A stretch of 64,000 bases of DNA from Pocillopora verrucosa (taxonomy: Eukaryota > Cnidaria > Anthozoa > Scleractinia > Pocilloporidae). The notes beneath the pieces are model-generated. The model was not told the origin of the DNA and did not search any database. It was given only the letters and a program-made list of their open reading frames with translations. Numbering within the stretch: position 1 is the stretch's first letter; each line of letters starts with the position of its first letter. Both the position numbers and the translations under genes were made by a program. Where the stretch lies: contig NC_089319.1 of assembly GCF_036669915.1 (NCBI RefSeq), positions 1,768,582 through 1,832,581 of the forward strand. The letters run 5' to 3'. Shown piece by piece: positions 42,130-53,272 of this stretch.

Positions 42130-44518
42130 GGGGTTCTATGAAGTTTCTGTTTTATTGGGTCGTTTCATGGGATAGATTAACATCAAGAGAGCGAATAAGG
42201 CTCTCTTGTTAATAAACATTTTTTTCTGCTCTAGACGTGTTTTTTTCGAAAGGCATCACCTTAACAAAACCAAATAAGGATTAGCATGCGGAAACGTTAC
42301 GTGTAAACTCAGGTTTCTGCAGCCATCCGCGTGTCTGATTTACCAAAAAAAATTTCAACACATAAACCAGTTAAAAAATTGGGATGATTTATTATTGTTT
42401 TACACGAACCTTAGAGCTCCTTTGCTCGAGAACAGTTTTCTCATGTTCAGTGAAAGTAATCACTGTTCCGCTTTTATACTTCAAGCATTTAGTATTTTTA
42501 AACAATACTCTTTTGTGTAATTATATTCGAGTTAGAGATTCCCTCTCCACCTCGTCAAACAGTCCCTGAACAACACGAAATGTTAAGTTGAGTCCGACCA
42601 GTTCCCGCAAAGAAGAGAAGCTTTTGAATCAGACTGCTGTAACATGTGTCTTAGCTCTGACGAAAAAGAAAAAGCCACCTTTAGAAAATTTGCACGGGTG
42701 GTCAATTCACATTGAGCTTTTTCTCCGGAAAGTAAAGCGCGGCTGGCTGCAAAAATTGACCTCATTTGCACATGCCTTAGTTTTGGCCGCTGTGTTGGTT
42801 TTAGACACCAATAGATATTTTTTACATTTTTGAAAGTAGTATGCTGAAGCTGTTTAACTACATGCTTCCTCTCAAAGTGGATCTCAATTTAACGTCAAGC
42901 TCCTTTAAGCATCACGCACGTTTTATTATAACAATCGACCAGCCTGCTTTTCTAGAACAAACAAATTCTTTGGCAAGAAATACCTTTAAATTTTGGTTAC
43001 TCATTCTTGATCTGCTTACCTTTTGTAGAATGTGTAAAATGGATAAAATGTTCTGGTGGTAAACAGGGACTGTTGAACAGATCTGATTCCAAGCGAAACT
43101 GAGAAAGCGAATTGTCAAGATCATGTTCGCTTGAGAAAATTACAGAGGGACGTCAATAAGATTGAGTTCTATGCTTACCGATAGTGAACAGGCTGTCACT
43201 TCTTCACACTATTGGTGCTCAAATATTGATTAAATGCAGTGGCTATTAAAACGTCATGTTAAATACAGGCTCTTTTAATTGGTCCAGCAATGGACAAAGC
43301 TGGGGCGTAGCTGTTTTTTTCCAGCGTCTATGGTTTTTTAGGGGTAGAAAAATAAAAAAAAAAGCTTTCGGAGTTTGACACTAGAACAAAATAGAAGCTC
43401 AGTCTTAAGTGTGTCTGAAAATTCTAATAAATTTGATATATCACGGGCGACTCAAGTATTGCACCATTTTCAACCTCATTAATTTAAAAATCTTCATATG
43501 CAAACCATGAAACTTCCCGTCGTTTCTGCAGTAACTTTTATGAACTTAAAACTTCGGACATGGTAATAATTCAATTGTGTCCCAACACTTAGACGCTGTC
43601 ATTTTCTTGAATGAAATGATACTCGGCAAGCAGCATCTATTACCACCGGCTAAATAGAGCAGGCAAAAGTCACTTTATTTTTTATAACAATCTAATTATT
43701 AAAACATTAAACAAGGGATATTGAAACGCAAACTTTTGATAGTAACCAAGATGAACACTTTCCACCTTACAAATTCTGACTTTCAACAATTGTCCATACA
43801 TCCCCTCTTCTGCGACAGGCAAGACGCAAGACCCATTTAAGTTCAAAACTGATATGCATCGGCAACCTAATTAAGGGAGGTTTTATAAATGGGCAGTCTG
43901 TGTACGTATTTATAATACCAATCTTCGTCTCGCTGGAGGATACGTAGTAAAACGACAGCTTTTGTAAAGTGGGAAAAGCAATACAGGTAATTTTTTCGTC
44001 GCATGCCGGTTTAACCAAGATTAATTTACCCAAGATAAAACGACCAGTAATTAATTTGAAGTTTTTTTCGGCAAATATTCGTTGATGTGAATATTATTCA
44101 CCCCCGCGCAACATTTTTGGCCGACTTCCCTGCGGAAGCCATTGTGAAGATTTTTAACCCAAACCGCAACGAACTGCAAAGGTGAAAAAAACTTTGACTC
44201 ACTGTGTTTAAAGCCTGTATAACGCTGTTCAAACATTGTGGGTCCGGTTAATAGGCTTTGATAACCAAATATCCTTGTGTCTGTACTCTAACATCTACCA
44301 GTTATCATAGCTACACTGTCCTTATTCACAGATAGTTCATTAACTGACTTGTTTTGCAACTTATTTTGTGGGCGTAGAACACATTGTAGTAATGGTATAC
44401 TCGTAGGTTTGTGAGCGTGGCTGCAGCACTGAAAACGTGACACATGTACTGTGAATAAGTTTTGGGCAGAAACGATTCACAAAACGGACGCATTGACCAC
44501 GACTCTTTAAGCCCTGCC
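42130..44518. other. Linker between array units; no gene seen
   Basis: 42230-43380 is homologous to 60150-61300, and 43390-44518 to the upstream regions of the other family-1 receptors. It should include the family-1 promoter just above 44519. Open frames are short and not conserved between copies. Confidence 0.5.
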
Positions 44519-45439
44519 ATGGAGAAGAACCTGCAATGGTGGACCGAGGTTGCAGTTATCATAACAGTATTCATCATAGGGCTTGTAGGAAACATATTTG
44601 TTCTTATCACAGTTCATCAGAGAAACGCTAGGAAGACAATTCATGGAACATTTGTTATAAGTCTGGCTATTGCAGATTTGGTTTTGCTGTGTTCGGATTC
44701 GCCTGTTTCTATTTTACAACACTTCAGCCTTACGTCTGAAACATACAGCTGCAGAGTACATCTGACTATTGTTACAACCGGATACAATGCAGGACTTTTC
44801 ACCATCACATCCATGGCGATCTATCGGTGCCATGTTGTAACAAATCCTTGGAGGCCAAAGCTAAAACGAAGAGGTGCAGTAATATGGGTGTCCTTCGTGT
44901 GGCTGGCAGCTTTTATTTTCGTTATTCCACTCATTGTTGTTGGTAAAATAACAAAAGATGGCAAATGTAAAGAAGATTGGCCTTCCCTTGCTCATCGCCA
45001 GGCATACACCGTCTCACTCCTCACAGCACAGTATATTTTACGGCTGCTGATTACTGCAATTTGCTACATACGAATATGGCTTTTTATGAGAAATCGACCG
45101 GTGTTTCCGAGAAACAGCAATTTATTCACTAACAGACGGATCCCAGGAGAAGAAAATTCAAGAGAGAGTATGATAATACTGAAAACCGTGGCAGTAATTA
45201 TGTTCTTGTTTTTGGTGTTGCTGTTGCCTAATCAAGTCGCGTGGATGCTGTTGGATTTCAGAAATGTTTCCTATGAAGAACTTTGGTTTGTTGCAGATAT
45301 ACTAACAAGACTCCATAGCTGTCTAAACCCAGTCGTCTATGGGGTGATGAATAAACAGTACCGTTGTAGTTACGTCACGTTTCTAGCACGCACCCTGTGC
45401 TACCGTCACGTGTCACGTGTCGCGCAGGCGCCAACATAG
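44519..45439 (+). CDS. Class A GPCR, family 1, intact, 306 aa (array unit 2)
   Basis: Intronless receptor. The ATG at 44519 (MEKNLQWW) is the first methionine; the open frame extends upstream only through a TTG. Landmarks: G24-N25 (TM1), D53 in LAIAD (TM2), C78 and the ECL2 C150 for the disulphide, Y102-R103-C104 in place of D/E-R-Y, W128 (TM4), LLLPNQVAW (TM6, no CWxP tryptophan) and NPVVYG (TM7). Position 175, the TM5 proline (P5.50) in every sibling copy, is arginine here (YILRLL, codon CGG versus CCG). It differs from the unit-4 receptor at only three residues (F27L, R175P and one S/T in the third intracellular loop). An arginine in mid-TM5 may impair folding. Ligand unknown. Confidence 0.88.
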   Translation: MEKNLQWWTEVAVIITVFIIGLVGNIFVLITVHQRNARKTIHGTFVISLAIADLVLLCSDSPVSILQHFSLTSETYSCRVHLTIVTTGYNAGLFTITSMAIYRCHVVTNPWRPKLKRRGAVIWVSFVWLAAFIFVIPLIVVGKITKDGKCKEDWPSLAHRQAYTVSLLTAQYILRLLITAICYIRIWLFMRNRPVFPRNSNLFTNRRIPGEENSRESMIILKTVAVIMFLFLVLLLPNQVAWMLLDFRNVSYEELWFVADILTRLHSCLNPVVYGVMNKQYRCSYVTFLARTLCYRHVSRVAQAPT

Positions 45440-45649
45440 GATAAAAGATAAAGATGAAAGATACATAGTTTATTCACAATCGCTTTGCAACTAGAAATTG
45501 AATTACACGCTTATTACAAAAGATGATATCAATAGTAGCATTAAATAGAACTATCAGTGGTTTAAAGCAAGTTTTTTTACATCTGTTTTGGTTATAAATG
45601 AAATATGTCGATTAAATCTAAAATTCTATCAAAATAGATTTAGGCTTTA

Positions 45650-46040
45650 AGGGCATTAAAAGTGATAAAACTATTAAGAAATCGTTTTGTCTTGAACACG
45701 CGCTTAAACTTCCGTTTATTTTTAAGGTTCAAAGTACTTGTGTTACGAGCAGGAAGAAGGTCATGGAGCTTATTCTCTTCGCTCTGAATAATTTTATTGG
45801 GTAGTTTGTCAAATAATTCCTGACGGCGATCTGAAGTTTATTTAGGCCTGATTCAGCCGATGTCCCATTGTATGAGCAAAAGGGAAAGATGATGCGCATT
45901 GCTCGCTTTTGTACCCCTTCAATCTCGTTGGGAAGGTATGTGGGGAGACCATCATGGGAGACAGGACATGCGTGCTTCGTGATCGGACTAATACAAGCGC
46001 TGAAAAACTGCTCCAACTCACGGATATCAAGACCAGATCG
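45650..46040 (-). mobile_element. LINE reverse-transcriptase remnant (array unit 2)
   Basis: Minus strand encodes EQFFSACISPITKHACPV, then YLPNEIEGVQKRAMRIIFPF, the end of a non-LTR RT. A frameshift moves the rest to another frame, with RRQELFDKLPNKII and then NKRKFKRVFKTKRFLNSFIT before the stop. The same lesion occurs in unit 3, so it predates the array. Confidence 0.75.
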
Positions 46041-46380
46041 TTTAAGTTATGTCACAGTAATAATTTATACCAATGGGGAGTTATGTGTCTATTAAACTTA
46101 TCTTACGTCACTGACGTCACCAAAAATAGAAAAAGAAAAAAAAGAACCTAACAGCTGAGTGATCTCGTCATAGAGACAAATATTTATGCATTTACAGGGA
46201 CTATAATTCAAGATAATAGAGGCCAGTTTGATGACTGAAACATACACAAGCCTTTTAAAAGCCTGTAAAGAAAAGAACTGGCTATATTCAGGATTAATTT
46301 ATATCGGAAACAATAGCAGAAGTAAAAAGACTTTTACATAAGAAGTGCAGTTATAAAGTAGTAGATGTTAAGATTCATTT

Positions 46381-46580
46381 TGTAGACTACAAGCAGTCTG
46401 ATCTTTTCGGCGAAGTCCATCACGAGAGGAAACAAAGAATCTGTGAAAAGAAAAATAATTTTAGTGCGCCACGGAACTCTAGAAGTGAGGTACGCAGACA
46501 TCAATTTTTTTCCACTGATTTTATTCCTTTACTTGCGCGATGGACTTCGGTGAAAAGGGGGGGACGGCTCGTTGTCTACA
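46381..46580. mobile_element. TIR element (array unit 2)
   Basis: Same element as at 39638-39833, with ends TGTAGACTACAAGC and, reverse-complemented, TGTAGACAACGAGC. Both arms are preserved in this copy. Confidence 0.7.
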
Positions 46581-46694
46581 CCTCCTGAAACCTGATTGAA
46601 AAGTGTGCGCGACTTGTGTAGTATTTGTAACGATCACTCGAAGTTCTTATCTTTGACATAAGCACCATCATGGCATTAACTTGTTCATAATACG

Positions 46695-46739
46695 AACGGT
46701 ATTACTTTGCTTTCCGGCGGAAAGCAATGTAATACCGTT
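46695..46739. repeat. 45-bp near-perfect palindrome unique to unit 2
   Basis: The left half runs AACGGTATTACTTTGCTTTC and the right half is its reverse complement, GAAAGCAATGTAATACCGTT, with one arm mismatch and a short centre. Units 1 and 3 have only the right half at the same place (39950-39970 and 57195-57220). The left half was therefore added here. Confidence 0.85.
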
Positions 46740-47846
46740 ATCTAATGTATTTACTAATATGCGCTCGTCTGGCTTAGCAAATTTAGACAAGCGTATATAT
46801 GAGAACTTAATTGTCAACCTTCTTGTCTTATATCTTAAATGTACATAATTTTTGTTGAGTTAAATTTGGTTTAAATATCAGTTATTTCTTTAACTTTCCA
46901 AATAAAATAACTCATCGATTAGTATATTTCAGTTACTTCTGTTGATAAGGGCTAAATAAGATATTATTTTCAACCGAAGTGTTACCAAAAAACTGGATGA
47001 ACGCAAATTGTAACTACATTAGAGTCATTTTATATAAATATTCCTTAGAGTTCAATATCGAAGCTTTGATTTTCCTGTTTCATGATGAAATGGCACATCG
47101 GTGGAGGGGAGTGGCATTTATAATAAATTGCCTTAAGGCCCGGATGTGGATTGATTCTCTAGAATGGAAAAGGGGGGCTATACGACTCAATTAAATACAA
47201 AGGGCTCATGAGTTCATAGCAAGGAGTTCCCTGTATAAACTGATGAATAAGTCATTCATTTTTCTTTTCAATATCTTTTCAAGAGCTAATATTACTTCGT
47301 TACAAAAGCTATCACCTTTCGCCTCAGTCTCCCTGCCGACGGGCCACTTATTTTTGACATTTTTTTAAAACAACTGTGAAACAAGAGATTCAAGAATAAC
47401 TTAAGAAAATCGTGTTTCCGACTGCCTGACCTTTAAACATTGTCCTTAGCCCAGTAAAACTCAAATTAGTCTCTCATATCTTAGTTTATTCTAATCATTT
47501 TCAGCCGACTCAGCGCTGTAAAGTCGAGTTCAATGCCTCTTGCGGCCTATAAAAACTGATTTTTGTAACATGATCATGTCTTTTCTGGAATTGCTTTGGT
47601 AAAAAATCAAAGCCTATTGTAACTTATTACGTATGGTTAATGAGACACCGTTCTTAAAATAGCTGCGCAGTATAACTTCAAACTAAATTTAGCCTGTGAA
47701 ATATGTCACTGGGAGGATGCTTGTTTCAGGACGACTTCTCTTAGTTCATGAACTAAGTTTTACTCTTTCCCTTTAGATTTCTCAGGTGAAAAAACCATCT
47801 TCAATTCTTCAGGAGCCTCATGATTCCTTTCAGCGTATCCGAAATT

Positions 47847-48751
47847 CTAGGCGGGTCCTACAGTTGCAGTTCGCCGCACCAAACATGGAGAAAACAATAG
47901 TACCTTGACACATCTCCTAAACTGTCTGCTCTGAAAACAGTAGATGATCGGATTAACAGCTGAGTTTAAAGTTACTAGGACAACGGTTGTCGTGTGAATT
48001 ATGTCGCCTTGAGAGTTTAACCCATAGAAATCAAGAACATAGGCAATGAGATTGGGAAGCCAACATACTGCGCAAACAACTGTCACGGTCAAGACCATTT
48101 TCGTGACACGTTTGCGTGACTTGATAACGGCGCGCTGTGATTGCTCTACCGGTTGCGACTTTGTGACCCAGAGTTTAAAAACCACTCGGCTGTAAAGAAG
48201 CATCATAACAGACAACGGTAAAATTCCGACTACAATGAGCCATCCAAGGCTATAGGCATTCAAATACCAACCAGAGAGCCAATCCTCGTTGTATTTCACC
48301 AACACATATACTGGAATATTCCAGAAGATTGAAAACAGCCAACAAGCAGGTATGATGAATTTGAGTTTGGCCTTTGTGATGCGTTTTTTCTTGTCGTGTG
48401 GGTACAACACCGCAAAATATCTTTGGACTGCAACAGCAATCAGTGATACCACCGAGACCACGCCCCTGGTCCATACCAGATTCCCTCCGGTTAGCAGAGG
48501 TAGTCCCCGGTGTGCCCCATGGAGTGTTCGTACGTGTGAATTGGGATATATCGAGGGATCACAAATATAGCTACCACCATATCGGCGCAGGCGAGATTCA
48601 CCAACAAATAATTCATGGCACTTCTCATCAGCCGGTTTCTCAGGACAACAAGACAGACCAGAGAGTTACTGACGAGGGTGATTAGCACAAGAAACGAGAA
48701 GGCCACGCGAAGGCTGATTTCCGCCGCTTCTGTGTCAGTGAAAAGCGACAT
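47847..48751 (-). pseudogene. Family-2 class A GPCR pseudogene B
   Basis: ATG at 48751-48749 (MSLFTDTEAAEISL). A 7-nt deletion near 48495 (the GAACTTG present at 59694-59700 is missing) shifts the frame after TM2/ECL1, leaving frames 48751-48491 and 48461-47847. A separate in-frame 21-nt deletion near 48290 removes the ECL2 segment that carries the conserved cysteine (DLDFCLE). The TM3 motif ERY also reads QRY. TM6 CWLPNLIAYVL and TM7 NPIIYC are intact. Downstream translation from an internal ATG (204 codons) would lack TM1-TM2. Confidence 0.88.
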
Positions 48752-48974
48752 GGTGTTTTTGGAACCAATACTTTGCTGAAGATGAGCAAATCAGATCTGA
48801 AAATAACAAGGAAAGAAATTGTTAATAATGTTTTTACCTTAGTGTACAGAATAAACGTTCTACGCTAAGTAAATCATAGGTTCTATGAAGTTCTGTTTTA
48901 TTTGGTCTGCCCAAGCTTGTCGATTCTTGGAGTAATTAACATCGAGAGAGGATAAGCCTCTCTTGTTAATAAAC

Positions 48975-49215
48975 ATTTTTCTGCTTTAACGTGTTTTCAA
49001 AGGGATCACATTGGGCCTATTCGAGGTGATCTCCTTAACAAAACCAAGAAGATTAGCATGCGGAAAGTTACGTGTAAACTAAGGTTGTGCGCCATCCACT
49101 TTCTGAGTTGACAAAAAAAAAATGTCAACACATGAGCCAGTTAAAACAATCGATGATCTTTTATTGTTTACACGAACCTTAGACCTCCTTTGCTCAAGAA
49201 CAGGTTTTCACATGT
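48975..49215. repeat. 240-bp direct repeat, left copy
   Basis: Matches 51020-51260 in the same orientation with scattered substitutions (shared stretch AAGATTAGCATGCGGAAAGT, and TTGTTTACACGAACCTTAGA further on). The equivalent single-copy place in other units is about 42230-42440 and 60165-60370. The two copies bracket 1.8 kb of non-array sequence. Confidence 0.8.
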
Positions 49216-49217
49216 AT

Positions 49218-51019
49218 ATTGATCTTGGAAATGAGAAGACGAGGGAAACTGGGATATAATTGAGTTGCACGACTATCTAATGAAGGCCTCGATGGTGTTA
49301 AAAGCTAGCCGTAGAACGGCCAAACAATTTAGCCGTTAGGCGTAAAAATTGATACATTTTAACCGTTGATCGTAAAAAAAAAGTTAACCGTAAAAATTTT
49401 TCATTTGATCAAAAGAGAAGGAAGTTCCGTTAGCCGTATAATGGCAAAAATTTTAACCATTAGCCTTAAAGGCCATTACGCCATTGAGGGCCCCCAATAT
49501 TGCGTTTCCTATTTTGCCAAGTGTTTCCTCAATTATCAAAGAATTTCTACGTAAACATTGGCCGTAGGCTCTATCTTTTCTTCATAGCTACGAATTTCTT
49601 TCACGAGAGGCGTCGGATATTGCAACTAAACTTGGTGTTACGTTTGGTAATGATTTTCCAGGTGATGCTAGAGATGAAATTAAGCAGAGAAGCTAAACGA
49701 GTTTAGTTGGATTTGGCCACTGAACAATTATACTCTGCCCAAGTGTTTCGAAGTAAAGATCCCACGAACTGAGTTTTGAATAAGAAAGTCAATTTGATAA
49801 AAAAAAAAACAAACAAACAAAAAAAACGACAAAATCAACAAAGCAAAACAAGAAACAAATAAACCAAGAACCTAAGAGCAGAAAAAGAAAAAAAAAGACG
49901 AAGAAGATTTTTCTATTTTGTTCGATTTTTTCCATTTGAAGTTGCCATTAAACTCCTGTAAAGCGAAAGGATTGTAAATGAAAAGGAAGTAACTTCTTTC
50001 CATTTTAAAAGGCTCATTTAGAACTCACTGTTCCCGCGGCACTGAAAAGTAGCTTCACACATTCGGTTTAAAAAAGCAAGGGGCTGCGGTACTTTCTCGT
50101 TTCTCATTAAAAAGACATTTTGAGAAGTGATACAATAATCAACGATTTTTAACTCACCAATGTTTTATAGTTAGTCAACTTGTCCCCAGACAGTCGCAGC
50201 TTTCCTCGAACCTTGGTGCAAACGATTCTTACAACTGCTCTTCAATAAAGGCACGATCTGGGGTAAATTTACTTCTTCCTATGTCAGTCTTTCAGCTTAA
50301 AAATAATGACTGAGCTCTAAGCTCAATGTCGCCGAGTTACGGTAACCGCCGATCGGCGAGATGTCACGGTATTGATATTGGCTTACGACTGAACAGAAAG
50401 ATACTGAACTATTGACGTCACTAAAAAAGTGATCTAGATGTTTATTCGTCCTTTGGCCTTCTAAAATTAGATCTGCATATCAATCTGATTATTGTTTCTC
50501 TCTGTATCTGTCTTAAAAATGATTCATTGAAGGTTTTATGGCTTTTGTCGGCGGCACTGCCGGTCGGCGGTTCTGTCTGACCAAGTAATTGGAAGTGATT
50601 AGCGAGTCGTTCAGTGTCTCTTGTATAGAAAAGAACATTCTAATTATGGATTCCATAGCATTAGATTGCAAAATGGATTTAATCTTTTTATTTTTTGATT
50701 TTCCCAAGTTTAAATTCATGGTCCTCATAAGAGTTAACTGACTGTATATTTGCTAGAAAAATTTAGCACACATTTCTCAAGATTGTATTTTTTATGTGGT
50801 TTCGTGATGACATTTGAATGGAAGGGAATAAAAATCATCACTACATACTACCAGTAGTTGTGGTCTAATTAATTACACGTCGTCGATATTGAACCAAAAC
50901 ACAAATATCGTTGTGATTTCGAATCGACATGAAAAGCAAATATTTGCTCCACATAACGTGCTGTGTCCATCTTCTTGAATTTGAGGACTACATTGTATTT
51001 CGTGGAACATTCTTTCATT
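49218..51019. other. 1.8-kb segment foreign to the array
   Basis: No homology to other array units is seen. It includes a patch at about 49295-49470 in which TTAACCGTTAGCCGTAAAAA-like words recur several times with drift, an A-rich run at 49798-49890, and short frames without family resemblance. No terminal repeats other than the flanking 240-bp direct repeats were recognised. Confidence 0.55.
49295..49470. repeat. Irregular repeats of a TTAGCCGTTAGCCGTAAAA-type motif
   Basis: Variants include TTTAGCCGTTAGGCGTAAAA, TTTTAACCGTTGATCGTAAA, AGTTAACCGTAAAAATTTTT, CGTTAGCCGTATAATGG and TTTTAACCATTAGCC. Spacing is irregular. The origin is unknown; it may be the end of a dispersed element. Confidence 0.55.
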
Positions 51020-51262
51020 TTTTCTGCTCTAACGTGTTCTCAAAGGCATCACATTGGGCCTATTTGAGATGATCTCTTTAACAAAACCATGAAGATTAGC
51101 ATGCGGAAAGTTACGTGTAAACTAAGGTTCTGCACCATCCGCTGTCTGAGTTGACAAAAAAAATGTCAACACATAACCCAGTTAAAACAATTGATGATCT
51201 ATTATTGTTTACACGAACCTTAGACCTCGTTTGCTCGAGAACAGGTTTTCACATGTTCAGTG
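51020..51262. repeat. 240-bp direct repeat, right copy
   Basis: Second copy of the sequence at 48975-49215. To its right the array sequence continues to about 51485 as in 42440-42690, then joins the start of block Y. Confidence 0.8.
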
Positions 51263-51590
51263 AAGTAATCACTATGCCGCTTTTATACTTTAGCAAACGA
51301 GCATTAAGTATTTTTTTTAAACAATACTCTTTAGAAATGCTCTTCACATCGTCAAACAGTCCTAAAACACGAAATGTTGAGTTGAGTCCGACCGGTTCCC
51401 GCAGAGAAGAAAGCGTTGGGATCAGATTGCAGTAACATGTCTCTTAGCTCTAACTAACGTTAGAAAAGTCACCTTTAGAAACATCCGGATTTCCCGCGAC
51501 CACCACCGTGACTGATCGTTTTTCTGTAGAAAATGAATAGATGACCAAAAACACTGATGACCAATCATATTGTCATGCTATATATATTGA

Positions 51591-53272
51591 TTAGTCGCAT
51601 GATCCATCTTTCCAACCATCAAGCCATCGCTCATCAACCTTTGAATAATCAAATTCTTTTTTTCCAAGCCTCTTGTTCACTTCATTAAGCACATGGCACA
51701 TCCACTGACAAAAACTGTATCTGTTGCTTATGTCATGGGGGTGAGTTTGTAACCTGAATGAAAAAAAAAATCACGATAAACAGTACACAATTTTCAGTCA
51801 AATGAAAAATCTAATGCCTGTATTGCTGCGCTAAAACTTACCTTTCTCTAAGATGTGAAGCACAGTCTTCACAGGGATAAAATTTGGAAAATATTTTTAC
51901 AAAACCAGCCATGTCATTTTGTTGTTGTTGAGAAGGATTGTCTGGATAATAAGCAGCCATTGTATGAAGAAAGTTCCATGTTGATCGGCCTATCAAGGGG
52001 ACACTCTATACTGGATTCATCCTGAGATGCTGAGTCATGGCTTTGAGATGAGTTCTTGCTATAACTCTGTTAAAAAAAATGAATAAAAACATGCAACTAG
52101 TGAAAGGAGATAATTTCATAATACTAGAAAGTGAAAAACAGTAGAAAAGGAAAGATGAAAAAGGAAATCTGTAAGGAGAGAAGTTTAAAGGAAGGGATGA
52201 CTGGGAGGGGTGACAGGAAAGATGACGGGGGAGTGGGGAGACGAAGGGAGAGGAGTGTGTAGGGAAGAAGGAAACCAGAAAGTATGTCAGGAGGAAGGGG
52301 AGGGAGGGAGGAAACAAGAGGTTGTCACTGAACTCTACACTCTGACCGCAAAGACCATGAGACGCCCTAAAATAACAAGTTGGAGGTGTTATGCTACTGT
52401 ATCTAGCTCGAGTAGCACGGAAAGGGAATAATACTGATCAATGTAGTTAGGCATCTGTTAAACAGGTCTTAACAGTGTCTTATTAATAGTTACGATTATG
52501 CTTGACTGAATATTAACTGTTCACTATCCTTGGAAAGGTTAATGAGCAACCGAAGGCTATTTGAGTGGAGCCGTAATTTCCTAACAAAATCGACAGTCAC
52601 CCACTCCGGTAGTTATGCATGCGCTCGCATAATACTATGGAAACGCTTTCAGTGATTTGAGGAGGCGAGCGTGGCCTAGTTGTTAGGGCGCTGCACTTGT
52701 AAGCCGGAGGTCCCGGGTTCAAGTCCTCCTCCCTGCCACTAGATGGATTTGTCTTCGGTGGCCCCGAATTCAACTCCTGCACGCTTTGTAAATAGCCAAC
52801 TGGTCTGCCTCCTACCAGTTGGGGTTCTTAACGAGTTTCTGTTCATTTACGATATTTGTTTCCTTATTTACAGTGTCCCCAATTAGCACAGCAGTGCTAA
52901 AATACACTGACACTTAAATAAAGTTATTATTATTATTATTATTAAATAGCTTCTTATGAGAATTGGGTTAAAAATTAAAATTAAAGGATTATTCAAGATT
53001 TCTGAGAGGAGCTTATCATTGCCACCTAAAATTTGGGGCAATCGAATAACACATGATGCAACCCAGGTGATGTAACATAATTTCTCCATCACGTCGTGAT
53101 GATGTTCTTCTTTCAAATATATTGTAGTTCGGATTCTATTGATTTTGTGATGATCTAAAGACCTTACCGTTGTACATTTGTTTCTATTCCCTTGATTCAT
53201 CCATGAATTGAAATCCGTACATGCACGACAGGGCTTTTAACGATGCAGAGGAGACATGTCTTGGTCCGACAT
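51591..53272 (-). pseudogene. GFER pseudogene (duplicate of 34318-35749)
   Basis: All three exons are recognisable: 53272-53168, 52066-51842 and 51753-51591. The first exon has a stop in codon 12 (K to TAA, after SPLHR). The second has an 11-nt deletion near 51990 that removes the QELG region and shifts the frame. The third changes the structural cysteine (FDCSK reads FDYSK) and HNEVN to LNEVN. The splice sites remain. The CxxC redox pair region survives. Confidence 0.93.
52661..52944 (+). mobile_element. tRNA-derived SINE, about 284 bp
   Basis: The 5' part (52663-52738) is tRNA-like: GTGGCCTAGTTGTTAGGGC gives box A, an anticodon loop CTTGTAA would read TGT, and CCCGGGTTCAAGTCC gives box B. 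An unrelated body of about 190 bp follows, ending in a (TTA)n run at 52922-52944. The paralogous site in block X (about 35419) is empty, reading GTGATTTGAAATAGC straight through. No target-site duplication is visible. Confidence 0.88.

Larger units (their letters stand above)
34280..49215. repeat. Segmental duplication, first copy (block X)
   Basis: This block (GFER, family-1 pseudogene, LINE remnant, family-2 pseudogene A, linker, family-1 receptor, LINE remnant, family-2 pseudogene B) is repeated from about 51555 to the end of the window. The offset is 17,273 bp at the GFER stop, 17,534 bp at the first receptor start and 18,027 bp at the second receptor start. The growth in offset is explained by a SINE (about 284 bp) and a receptor-fragment insertion (about 686 bp including its target duplication) in the second copy, less smaller deletions. 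Within each block there is also an older duplication of the family-1/family-2 unit. Confidence 0.9.

Noticed and set aside
44462-44518. 19-codon N-terminal extension of the array receptors (also 55297 and 62489)
   Set aside because: The extension would begin at TTG; the first ATG is at 44519, 55354 and 62546 and gives a normal extracellular N-terminus.
52663-52738. Functional tRNA-Thr(TGT) gene
   Set aside because: The tRNA-like part is fused to a SINE body with a (TTA)n tail and is absent from the paralogous site.
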